A stretch of 60,333 nucleotides of DNA, from contig CAJWIX010000002.1 of the NCBI GenBank assembly GCA_913042175.1, forward strand, positions 1-60,333. The letters run 5' to 3'. How positions within the stretch are numbered: the stretch's first letter is position 1; the number at the start of each line of letters is the position of its first letter. Shown piece by piece: positions 7,399 to 16,731 of the stretch. The notes below the pieces were generated by a model. The model was not told the DNA's origin. It ran no database searches and saw only the letters and a list, made by a program, of their open reading frames with translations. This DNA is from an uncultured Flavobacteriales bacterium (lineage in GTDB: Bacteria; Bacteroidota; Bacteroidia; Flavobacteriales_D; Parvicellaceae). The translations under genes and the position numbers were made by a program.

Positions 7399-9117
7399 AT
7401 GAAATTCAAATTCTATTTTATAAACTCGTTTTTAATTGGCCTACTTTGTATTCAAACTTCATGCTTTAGCGATCAATCTGATTCCATAAACAGTGACCCA
7501 ATTTTGAATGATATATCAAATCCTATGCCAGGTGGAGAATTGAAATTGGTAGAGAAGGAGTTTTACAAAAGTATTTTCCCATACTCTATTGAGGAAAGTG
7601 TTGGATATAAAATCACCTCACAAATACACAATGGATTACTCAGAATGAATCCTAAAAACTTAGCTATAGAACCAAACATTGCCAAATCTTGGGAGATAAA
7701 TGATGAGCAAACAAAATATACTTTTCACTTGCGAAACGATGTTTATTTCCACGATAATTCTTGTTTTGATTCATCAAAAGGTGCAAAATTAACAGCTCAT
7801 GATGTTGTTTTTTCTATGGAATTAATTTGTGGTGAATATTATAATAGTGGTTACAATTTATTAATGAAAAATTTAATTGGAGCCCATGATTTTTATAACA
7901 ACAAATGTGATTCTATAAGTGGCATTAAAGCCATTGATGATTCAACATTAGTTCTTGAGCTTTCTGAACCAGCTCCAACCATTATTTATTTACTTGCTTC
8001 GACTAAAGCATCTATCATCAGCAAAGTTGCATATGACATGTATGGTAGTGACATAACAACAGGTTGTGGTCCTTTTATGCTGCACCAAATAAATGAAGAC
8101 AGTACAGTAATAACACTGCACAAAAACCCGAATCATTTCTTAACTGATGATCAAGGCAATAGTTTACCTTATTTAAATAGTGTTTCTTTTAAAATCATTA
8201 GAGACGAAAATAGTAGAACTGAGATGTTTCTAAATAAAGAATCAATGGTGTTATCAGAAATATCTGAAAACAAGGTTAAAAATTTATTTGAATCTCATCA
8301 CAAAGAGTTTGACGATAAAGTTTTTATCGTTGATAGAAAGCCTGTTATGGCAACAGATTGCTATGAATTCAACTTAAGTAAAAAACCTTTCGACAATGTC
8401 AATGTGAGGAAGGCATTTGCTCATGCCATCAATAAAGAAAAACTCATTCGCAATGTACTTGACGGACAAGGCACCATTGGAGATAAAGGAATTGTTCCTA
8501 AAGTAAACTTCTTAAAAAACTATAACTACGATACTATAAAAGGGTATGGACACGATGCCGAATTAGCTAAATCTTACTTAGCTAAAGCAGGTTATCCCGA
8601 TGGTGAAAACTTTCCAGAAGTAGTACTTGAACTCACATTCGGTCATCCACTACAAGAAAAAGTAGCTATAGAAGTTCAAAATCAATTAAAAAACACCCTT
8701 AATATTTCTATTACCATTGAAGAAGAAAAAATGAGTACATTAATTGATCGTGCTGCTAGTGGTAGATCACAAATGAATCACTTTACTTGGTTAGCTGAGT
8801 ACCCCTCACCGATGGACTTTTTAAATGTTTTTTATGGTGGGTTGGAAAATAAAGATAATGCCAATTATTCTTGGCCTAATACTACTCGATACAGAAACGA
8901 TAATTACGACAAAATTTTAGAGCAAGCGCTGATTACATCAGATAAAGATGAACGATTTAAACTATACGAAAAAGCAGAAAGTATATTAATGAATGATGTG
9001 CCTGTAATCATACTTTGGTACCCAGAAGTTTATAATATTAGATATGGGCATATCCATAATTTATTTTTCAACGAATTGCTACATTTTGACTTTTCAACTA
9101 CCTATTTAACTAGATAA
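7399..9117 (+). CDS. Oligopeptide/nickel-type ABC transporter substrate-binding lipoprotein
   Basis: The 572-residue product is a family 5 extracellular solute-binding protein (OppA/DppA type). It has a lipoprotein signal with Cys in LCIQTSC, then characteristic text: IAKSWEINDEQTKYTFHLRN, TAHDVVFSMELI, TGCGPFMLHQINEDSTVITL, NVRKAFAHAINKEKLI and a C-terminal WLAEYPSPMDF. It should bind peptides or similar ligands at the cell envelope. No permease or ATPase genes are adjacent, so it is an orphan binding protein. Its TAA stop overlaps the ATG of the next small gene (TAATG), which suggests translational coupling. Confidence 0.9.
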   Translation: MKFKFYFINSFLIGLLCIQTSCFSDQSDSINSDPILNDISNPMPGGELKLVEKEFYKSIFPYSIEESVGYKITSQIHNGLLRMNPKNLAIEPNIAKSWEINDEQTKYTFHLRNDVYFHDNSCFDSSKGAKLTAHDVVFSMELICGEYYNSGYNLLMKNLIGAHDFYNNKCDSISGIKAIDDSTLVLELSEPAPTIIYLLASTKASIISKVAYDMYGSDITTGCGPFMLHQINEDSTVITLHKNPNHFLTDDQGNSLPYLNSVSFKIIRDENSRTEMFLNKESMVLSEISENKVKNLFESHHKEFDDKVFIVDRKPVMATDCYEFNLSKKPFDNVNVRKAFAHAINKEKLIRNVLDGQGTIGDKGIVPKVNFLKNYNYDTIKGYGHDAELAKSYLAKAGYPDGENFPEVVLELTFGHPLQEKVAIEVQNQLKNTLNISITIEEEKMSTLIDRAASGRSQMNHFTWLAEYPSPMDFLNVFYGGLENKDNANYSWPNTTRYRNDNYDKILEQALITSDKDERFKLYEKAESILMNDVPVIILWYPEVYNIRYGHIHNLFFNELLHFDFSTTYLTR

Positions 9118-9284
9118 TGTTTGGCCTATTTAAAAAAAAATCGGAAAAGGAAATTCTTTTAGAAAAATACAAGAAGTTAACTGAAGAAGCTTATAAACTT
9201 TCTCATTATGACAGAAAGAAAAGTGATCAAAAAACAAAAGAAGCAGATGAAATCCTTCAAAAGATAAATGCTCTCGAAGAGTAG
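9117..9284 (+). CDS. DUF6435 (Lacal_2735-type) small protein
   Basis: A 55-residue ORF starts at an ATG that shares a base with the stop of the solute-binding-protein gene and ends five bases before rnr. The product begins MFGLFKKKSEKEILLEKYKK and continues with a charged helical stretch rich in Lys and Glu, typical of the Lacal_2735/DUF6435 proteins found across Flavobacteriia. It probably forms a helical hairpin. Nothing is known to me about its function. The tight packing on both sides supports it as a real gene. Confidence 0.8.
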   Translation: MFGLFKKKSEKEILLEKYKKLTEEAYKLSHYDRKKSDQKTKEADEILQKINALEE

Positions 9285-9289
9285 CTGTA

Positions 9290-11395
9290 ATGAAAGATCG
9301 CGAACTGTCAAAATCAATTATTCATGTTTTAACCCATGATGCTGAACACGCCTACAATTACAAACAAATTGCAGCAGTTTTAGGGATAAAAGATCCATAT
9401 GTCAGAAAAAGAATTGTTACGCTTTTAGATCAATTAAAAAAAGATGGACAATTAGATGAACTCCAAAGGGGAAGGTATCAAATAAAAAATGGTGCTCAAG
9501 AGTTGAAAGGATATATTCAATTTATAAGTAAAGGAGGTGCATTTTTTATTCACCCAAATATTCAAAAAGACATTTACATTCATCCATCTAATTTAAACCA
9601 TGCGCTAAACGGGGATAAAGTATTGATTAAAATTGTCCCGTTTAAAGGTAAGAGTGAAGGGAAAGTTATTAAAGTTCTTGAGAGAACAAAAAAAGAGTTT
9701 ACTGGAGTAATTGATGGAAATAAAAATGTGTTTTTTTTAATCCCAGACGACAAATCAGCTAAAACACACTTTTTTATTGATAGAAAAAATCTAAATGGTG
9801 CTAAAAAGGGACAAAAGGTTAAAACGAAATTTCTCTCTTGGCCAAAACATGTTAAAAGTCCACAGGTTGCTGTTACTGAAATAATTGGAAATCCCGGGGA
9901 ATTAAATGTTGAAATGAATTCTATTCTTGCTGAATTTGGTTTTCCAACAAAATTTCCAAAAAGAGTATTAAACGAAGTAGACCTAATACAAGAGCCTAAT
10001 TACAACATAGAATCTAAAAAAAGAAAAGACTTTAGATCAACTACGACTTTTACTATTGACCCCCATGACGCTAAAGATTTTGATGATGCAATTAGTGTAT
10101 CTTTTTTACCTTCTGGTCATACAGAAATTGGCGTTCACATTGCTGATGTAGGTCATTATGTTAAACCAGATTCTTATTTAGACAAAGAGGCTTTTTTGAG
10201 AGCTAATAGTGTCTATTTAGTGGATAGAGTAATTCCCATGTTACCTGAGCGTTTAAGCAATGAATTATGTTCTCTTAGACCAAAAGAAGATAAACTTACT
10301 TTTTCAGCTGTCTTTGAGTTAAATGATGAATGCCAAGTTATCTCAAGGTGGTTTGGTAAAACCGTTATTCACTCTAACCATAGATTCACCTATGAAGAGG
10401 CACAAGACATAATTGAAGGCAAAGATGGACCTTTTAAGGATGAATTACTTAAAGTCAATCAATTAGCCCAAAAGTGTAGATCAACCAGATTATCAAACGG
10501 AGCGTTAAATGTAAAAAGTAGCGAAGTTCGATTTAGGCTTGATGAAGAAGGGGAGCCTATAGAAACTGTACTTAAAGTATCCAAAGAAGCACATCAACTA
10601 ATTGAAGAATTTATGTTATTAGCTAATCGAGAAGTAGCTATGAAATTAGCTAAGCCCGAAAAAAGCATAAAAAAAGGTGTTAATATATTTAGAATACATG
10701 ATGACCCTAGTGAGGAAAAATTAAATGACCTCAAATTGTACTTAAGTGCCATGGGCTATCAGATCATTAGAAAAAAGAATAAACCAATTACTTATTCTTT
10801 AAATAAAGTCATGGAACTTGCAGAAAAAAGAGGAGAATTAGATTTAATCTCTCCCATGATAATACGCGCTATGTCTAAAGCTGTTTATAGTATTGATAAT
10901 GTGGGGCATTATGGTTTGTCTTTTGATTATTATACTCATTTCACCTCTCCAATAAGAAGATATGCAGACCTTATTATCCATCGTTCTTTAATTGATTTTT
11001 TAGCAAAAAATAAAATCAATACAGACCATAAACATTTTACACATATTTGTAATCACATATCTAAAATGGAAAAGCAAGCTGTAGAAGCTGAACGAGCTTC
11101 AATAAAATACATGCAGGTAAAGTTTCTAACTAAGTTTATTGGTAAAGAGTTTGATGGAATGATTTCTGGCTTAACTGAATGGGGAATGTACGTTGAGTTA
11201 AATGAAAATAAATGTGAAGGCATGATTGCCTTAAAAAGCTTAGCTGATGATCAGTACTTTTTTGATTCAGACACCATGACGGTTACAGGATATCACGACC
11301 AAAAGTCATTTAAAGTTGGACAATCTATAAGAGTAATTGTTAAAAAAACAGACCTCTACAAACGGCAAATAGATTTTGGACTAGTTAGTTCTTAA
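9290..11395 (+). CDS. rnr: Ribonuclease R
   Basis: This 3'-5' exoribonuclease degrades structured RNA and takes part in RNA quality control. The 701-residue product has the expected order: N-terminal winged-helix region (YVRKRIVTLLDQLKKDGQL), cold-shock domains with FFIHPNIQKDIYIHPSNL, the RNB catalytic domain beginning TFTIDPHDAKDFDDAIS whose aspartates bind metal, HFTSPIRRYADLIIHR in the RNB core, and a C-terminal S1 domain (FDGMISGLTEWGMYVEL). Length is normal for Bacteroidetes. It starts five bases after the DUF6435 gene. The 3' end overlaps the convergent metalloprotease gene by 11 bases. Confidence 0.95.
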   Translation: MKDRELSKSIIHVLTHDAEHAYNYKQIAAVLGIKDPYVRKRIVTLLDQLKKDGQLDELQRGRYQIKNGAQELKGYIQFISKGGAFFIHPNIQKDIYIHPSNLNHALNGDKVLIKIVPFKGKSEGKVIKVLERTKKEFTGVIDGNKNVFFLIPDDKSAKTHFFIDRKNLNGAKKGQKVKTKFLSWPKHVKSPQVAVTEIIGNPGELNVEMNSILAEFGFPTKFPKRVLNEVDLIQEPNYNIESKKRKDFRSTTTFTIDPHDAKDFDDAISVSFLPSGHTEIGVHIADVGHYVKPDSYLDKEAFLRANSVYLVDRVIPMLPERLSNELCSLRPKEDKLTFSAVFELNDECQVISRWFGKTVIHSNHRFTYEEAQDIIEGKDGPFKDELLKVNQLAQKCRSTRLSNGALNVKSSEVRFRLDEEGEPIETVLKVSKEAHQLIEEFMLLANREVAMKLAKPEKSIKKGVNIFRIHDDPSEEKLNDLKLYLSAMGYQIIRKKNKPITYSLNKVMELAEKRGELDLISPMIIRAMSKAVYSIDNVGHYGLSFDYYTHFTSPIRRYADLIIHRSLIDFLAKNKINTDHKHFTHICNHISKMEKQAVEAERASIKYMQVKFLTKFIGKEFDGMISGLTEWGMYVELNENKCEGMIALKSLADDQYFFDSDTMTVTGYHDQKSFKVGQSIRVIVKKTDLYKRQIDFGLVSS

Positions 11396-13433
11396 TAAAT
11401 GGTAGTATTTGATCAGTGTTGTTCAAATAACCAACTTTTACATGATAAAAACCATGATTAAATAAGCTCACATTAATGCTAGTTTCCAATTGATTTATAT
11501 TTTCTGAAAAAAGCACCTCCCTTCCCATACAATCATATACAGTGACATTCTTAATGAAATCTGAAGCTTTCAGATAAACTACATCATTAGCAGGATTAGG
11601 ATGTATTGTAGCGTTTTGATTTTGCAGGGAATTAATGGAAGTATTATTGGTGTATGATATATTAATGTTATCAATGTACAAGTCATTACCTCCTCCGGAA
11701 ACAAACTCAAACTTAAATCTAAAATTGGGCACACACATGTTTCCAATTAAACTGGTGACTGAAACCTCTTCCCACTCCGAAAATTTTGGAACAAAATTTT
11801 GTTGTATAGGGGCTGTTTCCAATTGACTTGATGGAATAACTTTTCTAACAGACCAAGTGTTTCCACAATCATTAGACCCAAGTACTTTTAAATAATCTGT
11901 ATTGGATTTATTTTTCTTAGCAAAAGCATATCTAAAGTTAAAGTAAGCCTTAGTGGTATCACTCAAATCAAAAGTTTTACTCTCTATTTCGTGTTTTGCT
12001 CCAGGTATTGTACCAGCATTATCTACTTTAATGCAATAACTTCCGTTATAGGATGTTTGATTAGTTAAATCCCAGTTGCCAATGGAAGACACCCATTCTG
12101 GTGTAGTTATAGTTGTGTTTTCAAATCCTTCAAAAAACGGGAGTTGTTCACCATTATAGTTCATGACTACAATTAGGTCATTTTTTTGTTCTGATAGAAA
12201 GTTAATACTATCACCACTTGCTGCTAAATCCACATCAAAAACTCCAGAAACTGGATAAGTAACATAAGGCTCTTCAAGCGTAGAAGAATCTGGAACCCCA
12301 CCTTCAAATGCCCAATTCCAAGCAACGGGTGCATGATAAGAGTAATCCTCAAATAAAATGCTGTCTCCAGTACAGGTAATATACCTTTCAGCAAAAAAAT
12401 CAGTTTTACAAAAAGGTGGTGCCACATCAATACCAGTAGCAGCGTGATTTATAGGAGTAATTAGATTAGACCTACCACCTACATTTGATGTTAGAGCTGT
12501 TCTCATTCTTGCCTTTTGACCATCGGTGAACATTTTTCTACAACTGCTGTATTCCATGTGATTTTCAATATTAGAGTGAGAACCACATGTTGTTTCATTG
12601 TAATTACACCATGAGGAACCAATGGTGTTTGGGGTATCACTTACGCCATCATCCAAGTTGCAATTTGAAGCAAGGCCAGGTTCATTAGAGCTTCCCCAAG
12701 TGTGTGGTAAATTAAGCCAATGACCCACTTCATGAATAAATGTCCTTGACCTGTAAGGAGAACCGGTTCCAATACTACCACAATAATCATGTCTTAGCCA
12801 AATTCCATTAGACATTGAAGTACCAAAAAAACCTGATGGATAATAAGTATACCCAGCTATACCAGAGCCAACTGCTCCACATACAAATACATTTAAATAA
12901 TCGTGGCCTGACCAATTCCCTTGATATACATCATTGTACATCATTACAGCATTGACTTGATCATCTCCATCAATACTTCCAAGATTATAAGAGTAAGGAG
13001 ATTCTGTGTAGGTTAAACCACTAAAGCAAGACCCATCTGGTGCTTTTGTTGCTAAAACAAATTCAATTTCTGAATCAGCAGCTATATTGGCAAAAGCAGA
13101 ATCAATTGTGGCAGTATCAGGGTCTAATAAACGTAAATCTTTATTAAGTATGGCCAAAGCATCTAAGGCTTGATCTCTGTCTATTTTTTCCTCCCCATTA
13201 TTGTGTACAATATGAAAAACTACAGGTATTTTATAGACTACACCTTTACTTCCATTATACAGTTTAGTAAGCGAGTCTAAATAACGCTGTTCTTTCTCGT
13301 GTTGGTTTTTATATACTGGACTTTTTAATAATTTTTCTTGAAGAAGATGTTGTCCACACCAATTTGGTGATGTGTTTTGTGAAATGCTTGAAAAACTAAG
13401 CATACACAATAAAAGAGTAACATGGATTTTCAT
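11385..13433 (-). CDS. Secreted M43-type metalloprotease with PKD domain and T9SS sorting domain
   Basis: This is a predicted extracellular zinc protease of the pappalysin (M43) group. After the signal peptide comes a propeptide-like region, then the zinc site HEVGHWLNLPHTW (His234, Glu235, His238, third His in PHTW), the Cys-containing stretch DGVSDTPNT and the Met-turn region NHMEYSSC. Residues about 340-420 form a PKD-like module (ITCTGDSILFEDYSYHAPVA), about 430-600 a jelly-roll/MAM-like binding region, and the last 70 a type A T9SS sorting domain (IHPNPANDVVYLKASDFIKN). It is separated by 62 bases from the upstream gene run. Confidence 0.93.
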   Translation of the reverse strand: MKIHVTLLLCMLSFSSISQNTSPNWCGQHLLQEKLLKSPVYKNQHEKEQRYLDSLTKLYNGSKGVVYKIPVVFHIVHNNGEEKIDRDQALDALAILNKDLRLLDPDTATIDSAFANIAADSEIEFVLATKAPDGSCFSGLTYTESPYSYNLGSIDGDDQVNAVMMYNDVYQGNWSGHDYLNVFVCGAVGSGIAGYTYYPSGFFGTSMSNGIWLRHDYCGSIGTGSPYRSRTFIHEVGHWLNLPHTWGSSNEPGLASNCNLDDGVSDTPNTIGSSWCNYNETTCGSHSNIENHMEYSSCRKMFTDGQKARMRTALTSNVGGRSNLITPINHAATGIDVAPPFCKTDFFAERYITCTGDSILFEDYSYHAPVAWNWAFEGGVPDSSTLEEPYVTYPVSGVFDVDLAASGDSINFLSEQKNDLIVVMNYNGEQLPFFEGFENTTITTPEWVSSIGNWDLTNQTSYNGSYCIKVDNAGTIPGAKHEIESKTFDLSDTTKAYFNFRYAFAKKNKSNTDYLKVLGSNDCGNTWSVRKVIPSSQLETAPIQQNFVPKFSEWEEVSVTSLIGNMCVPNFRFKFEFVSGGGNDLYIDNINISYTNNTSINSLQNQNATIHPNPANDVVYLKASDFIKNVTVYDCMGREVLFSENINQLETSINVSLFNHGFYHVKVGYLNNTDQILPFIKN

Positions 13434-13495
13434 GGGAGCGTTAAAATATAAAAAAAGATGTTGCTATTTCAATTTGTTCTTTAGAAATAGTCTTA

Positions 13496-14215
13496 CTATG
13501 CCAATTGAATAAATTCTTCATCAATTAATGCTTTACCCTCATATTTCCTAAAAAGTTGAATTGTTGCTACAACGTCTTTTTCGCAATAAGTAACAATGCG
13601 TTCTAAATTATCATCTTCGTAAAAAACTTTTGCAACCATACTGCCATCCATATCGTCCTTAGGAGTTGGTATGTTAAAAACATAAGTTAATAAATTCAAT
13701 GAAGTGTAGTTTTTAAAGTCGCCAAACTTCCATAGTTCCATGGTGTCTAAGTGCTTAATTTCCCATGGTTTTTTACCAGCAATATTTAATAAAAAAGGTA
13801 ATTTCATTTCATTGATTAAAATTCTTCTGCATAAAAATGGAATATCAAATTCTTTACCGTTATGAGCACATAGCATATATTCAGGACTAGAATAATAACT
13901 ATCTAAAAGGTTAATGAATTCCTGTAAAAGTTCTTTTTCATCTTTTGAAAAAATACTTTTAATTCTAACTTGTTCCTCTCCATCTTTTTGAGTGATAAAA
14001 CCCATAGAAATACATACCACTTTACTAAACTCTGCATATATGCCTGCTTTTTCATAAGTTTCTTCTGGTGTTAATCCATCTCTTTCTTGCAGAAATTTAC
14101 TCTTCTTATCCCATAATTCTTTTCCCCTTTCGTCCATATCACTAAAATGATAAGACAGGGGTACTGTTTCAATGTCAAAAAATAATATTTTACTGTAATC
14201 TATATTTTTTAGCAT
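13496..14215 (-). CDS. PolB-type 3'-5' exonuclease (DEDDy) domain protein
   Basis: The 239-residue protein resembles the stand-alone 3'-5' exonucleases related to the proofreading domain of DNA polymerase B (DNA_pol_B_exo2 family). Exo I is ILFFDIETVPL with the catalytic Asp-Glu, Exo II is CAHNGKEFDIPFL, and Exo III is IVTYCEKDVVATIQL with a Tyr and Asp in the expected spacing. It has no polymerase domain. It should trim DNA or RNA 3' ends in the cytoplasm, role unspecified. It is the last gene of the long minus-strand run, three bases after a conserved hypothetical gene. Confidence 0.85.
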   Translation of the reverse strand: MLKNIDYSKILFFDIETVPLSYHFSDMDERGKELWDKKSKFLQERDGLTPEETYEKAGIYAEFSKVVCISMGFITQKDGEEQVRIKSIFSKDEKELLQEFINLLDSYYSSPEYMLCAHNGKEFDIPFLCRRILINEMKLPFLLNIAGKKPWEIKHLDTMELWKFGDFKNYTSLNLLTYVFNIPTPKDDMDGSMVAKVFYEDDNLERIVTYCEKDVVATIQLFRKYEGKALIDEEFIQLA

Positions 14216-14218
14216 GTT

Positions 14219-14608
14219 TTATTTGATCATTATTCCCTTTCTTTTCATCAAAGGTAATTTAGTCGCATTTTCACTTATTATTGATTCTGGTAGGAAGATA
14301 TATTTTTTATCATGAATAAGATCATTAACATAGAACGTAAGTAAAAACTCATTGGTTAAACCAAATACATCTTTATTTAATAATTCTACTTTTTTATAAC
14401 TCATACTATCTATGGTTCCCAGATAATGACTGAAAAATGTTGTTTTTTTTGGTTTAGAATCTATAACTCCGTAACCCTTAGAAGATATTAGCGTGTTTTC
14501 TAAAGAGAAATTGTTGTTATTTATTAAATATGCAAACCAATCTTCTTTTTCCTTGACAATAGCTATTGCTACATTAGTCACTTTAGGTATATGGATGTCT
14601 TTTTTCAT
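14219..14608 (-). CDS. Conserved Bacteroidetes protein, function unknown
   Basis: The 129-residue cytoplasmic protein has no signal peptide or membrane segment. It starts MKKDIHIPKVTNVAIAIVKE and alternates short strands with a conserved-looking core (LLNKDVFGLTNEFLLTFYVN) and a basic end (LPLMKRKGIMIK). I have seen similar proteins in flavobacterial genomes, sometimes mislabelled as a phenylalanyl-tRNA synthetase subunit; nothing here supports that name. It lies between lipB and the exonuclease gene with gaps of one and three bases, so it is surely co-transcribed. Confidence 0.6.
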   Translation of the reverse strand: MKKDIHIPKVTNVAIAIVKEKEDWFAYLINNNNFSLENTLISSKGYGVIDSKPKKTTFFSHYLGTIDSMSYKKVELLNKDVFGLTNEFLLTFYVNDLIHDKKYIFLPESIISENATKLPLMKRKGIMIK

Positions 14609-14609
14609 T

Positions 14610-15308
14610 TTATGAAATCAGCTCAAATTCAAAAATTTCACCTAAATAATGCTTTAATTTCTGCTTTATATCATCCATTTTTATTACCAATTTTGTTTCT
14701 TCTTGAACAGAAGTTACCGATTTATCTTCTATACCGCATGGTATAATATTATTGAAATAAGTTAAGTCTGTATTAACATTAAAACCAATCCCATGCATGG
14801 TAACCCATCTGCTAGATTTAACACCTAATGCACATATTTTTCTAGGGTTATCTTCTCCTACCCATACTCCTGTCAATCCTTCTATTCTTTTGCCAACAAT
14901 ATTGTATTCCAAAATAGTTTTTATTACGGCTTCTTCTAAATATCTCAAATAACGATGTATATCTGAAAAAAAATGATCTAAATCCAAAATAGGATATACC
15001 ACTAATTGCCCTGGACCATGATAGGTAATATCACCACCTCTATTTATTTTATAAAATGAAATATCTTTTTGTTTGAGCTGATCTTCATTCAACAATAAAT
15101 TACTCATGGAACCACTTTTACCAAGAGTGTAAACATGTGGATGCTGGCAAAAAATTAAATGATTTGATGTCTTTTTAGCAGTGGATGGTGTTTTTCGATT
15201 GACAATTTTTTGTTGGACAGTTTCATCAAATAACTTAGTTTGATAATCCCAACAGGTTTTGTAATCAATTAATCCTAGATCATGAAAAATTACTTTTTTG
15301 TTGCTCAT
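14610..15308 (-). CDS. lipB: Octanoyl-ACP:protein N-octanoyltransferase
   Basis: LipB moves octanoate from acyl carrier protein to lipoyl domains, the first step of lipoate biosynthesis. The 232-residue product has the family signature RGGDITYHGPGQLVVYPILD, the catalytic Lys in ALGVKSSRWVTMHGIGFNVN and the catalytic Cys (about residue 191) in NIIPCGIEDKSVTSV. LipA is not in this window. Its start overlaps the end of the isomerase gene by four bases, and the hypothetical gene follows after one base. Confidence 0.95.
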   Translation of the reverse strand: MSNKKVIFHDLGLIDYKTCWDYQTKLFDETVQQKIVNRKTPSTAKKTSNHLIFCQHPHVYTLGKSGSMSNLLLNEDQLKQKDISFYKINRGGDITYHGPGQLVVYPILDLDHFFSDIHRYLRYLEEAVIKTILEYNIVGKRIEGLTGVWVGEDNPRKICALGVKSSRWVTMHGIGFNVNTDLTYFNNIIPCGIEDKSVTSVQEETKLVIKMDDIKQKLKHYLGEIFEFELIS

Positions 15309-16288
15309 ATTTTAGCGAGCTCCGCTTTCAAATAATCTATTACTTTTACTTCTACTGCATCTACCTTATAAAGTTCAGCTAAGTATACTGAAATCCAATC
15401 CCCAAGCAATATGTGATAAAAAGATTGTGCAATAAAACTCTCCCCTTTTGCCTTAAATTCTAAAATTGATTTGGTATGTTTTTGAACTATTTCTTTAGTA
15501 ATATCCATTCTTACTGCTGATCTTGGGTGTTCGTAATCAGATCTGAAAAACACAACAGCGTATTCTTCTTTTCCGCCAGCCCAACCAACAAGTTCATTAT
15601 GGTTCATCTCAGGGATAACATGCTCCCATCCCAAACATTTTGCGTTTTCATTTATTTGCTGTCTAAATCTAGTTATAACACCTTCCAAAGAAGACTCAGC
15701 ATAAGCAATAGTAGTTCTTGTGTGTAAGGTTAAAGATGCTTGGTGAGCTAAATCTTTTATTTGATCTTCTTCTGCATTTAACATCTCCACAGTATTTTCA
15801 ACCTCTTTTATAAATGAATCATCAATTAATCCATAATGGTGAAATAAAAACAATTGCTGTACAACAGAATAAGTTAGCATAGCTCGGGGAGAAAATGCAT
15901 CGGGGAGAACTATGAGATTATAACCCATTTCATTGGCAATATCTGCTAATTTCCCTCCAGATGTAATGCAAGCAATTTCTGCATTTTTTGCTTGAGCAGT
16001 TGTTAAAGCTTCTAATGTTTCTTCCGTATTCCCTGAAAAACTTGAAACTATAATTAACGAGTTTTCTGAAACAAATTGAGGCAATGTGTAATCATTATTA
16101 ATAACAACAGGAACACGTAATTGCTTAGACCTTAATTGCGTAGCAATTTTACCTCCAATTCCAGAGCCACCTAATCCAGTGATTACAATATTTTTTATTT
16201 CTTTTTTTGATTGATTAAGAACAGCACTATGTCCTATTTTTAATGCGTCACTAAGTTGATTTGTAAATTGACTTACTAAAGTTTTCAT
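15305..16288 (-). CDS. Bifunctional phosphoglucose/phosphomannose isomerase (SIS domain)
   Basis: Enzymes of this family interconvert glucose-6-P and mannose-6-P with fructose-6-P. The 327-residue protein has two SIS modules: the first with IKNIVITGLGGSGIGGKIA and IIVSSFSGNTEETLEAL, and the second beginning near LHTRTTIAYAESSLEGV with the conserved HNELVGWAGG. The late stretch DWISVYLAELYKVDAVEVKV matches the C-terminal helix typical of the family. It may supply sugar phosphates for envelope polymers. The gene sits between the RidA gene (10 bases) and lipB (4-base overlap). Confidence 0.88.
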   Translation of the reverse strand: MKTLVSQFTNQLSDALKIGHSAVLNQSKKEIKNIVITGLGGSGIGGKIATQLRSKQLRVPVVINNDYTLPQFVSENSLIIVSSFSGNTEETLEALTTAQAKNAEIACITSGGKLADIANEMGYNLIVLPDAFSPRAMLTYSVVQQLFLFHHYGLIDDSFIKEVENTVEMLNAEEDQIKDLAHQASLTLHTRTTIAYAESSLEGVITRFRQQINENAKCLGWEHVIPEMNHNELVGWAGGKEEYAVVFFRSDYEHPRSAVRMDITKEIVQKHTKSILEFKAKGESFIAQSFYHILLGDWISVYLAELYKVDAVEVKVIDYLKAELAKI

Positions 16289-16298
16289 TGATTAAATT

Positions 16299-16727
16299 TT
16301 AAATTGTTGCTATACATTTTAATTCAATAGCTATAGGAGTTGGTAATGCATTAATAGCTACTGTTGTTCTACATGGTTGGTTTGTGGTAAAATAACTTGC
16401 GTAAATTTTATTAAATGTTTGAAAATCTCTTTTCATGTCTACCAGAAACACTGTTATGTCTACAAGATTTTCCCAAGAGGACCCACTCTCCTCTAATATG
16501 ACTTTAACATTTTGAAAAACACTATGACATTGTGCTTCAAAATCAAATGATATAAAATTACCATTATGGTCTAACTCTAAACCTGGAACTGCGCTATCGT
16601 TCGGTCCAGACTTCGCTTTTCTAGGACCAACACCTGATAGAAATAATAAATTACCTACTTTTCTAGCGTGCGGGTAAGACCCAACAGGTTTAGGCGCATT
16701 TTCTGCATTTATTTTAGTTGAACTCAT
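16299..16727 (-). CDS. RidA-family protein, likely 2-aminomuconate deaminase
   Basis: The 142-residue protein belongs to the RidA/YjgF family: KPVGSYPHARKVGNLLFLSG at the start, FEAQCHSVFQNVKVILEESG in the middle, and CRTTVAINALPTPIAIELKC carrying the conserved Arg that binds the substrate carboxylate. The inserted segment GVGPRKAKSG and the closing IAIELKC resemble the subgroup annotated as 2-aminomuconate deaminase rather than generic RidA. The reaction would release ammonia from 2-aminomuconate. The upstream neighbour, four bases away, encodes the dehydrogenase that makes that compound, which supports the assignment. Confidence 0.75.
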   Translation of the reverse strand: MSSTKINAENAPKPVGSYPHARKVGNLLFLSGVGPRKAKSGPNDSAVPGLELDHNGNFISFDFEAQCHSVFQNVKVILEESGSSWENLVDITVFLVDMKRDFQTFNKIYASYFTTNQPCRTTVAINALPTPIAIELKCIATI

Positions 16728-16731
16728 TTTA

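Noticed and set aside
12224-12430. Alternative minus-strand frame inside the M43 protease gene
   Set aside because: It lies fully within the protease frame, which has continuous family motifs on both sides, so no frameshift or second gene is implied.
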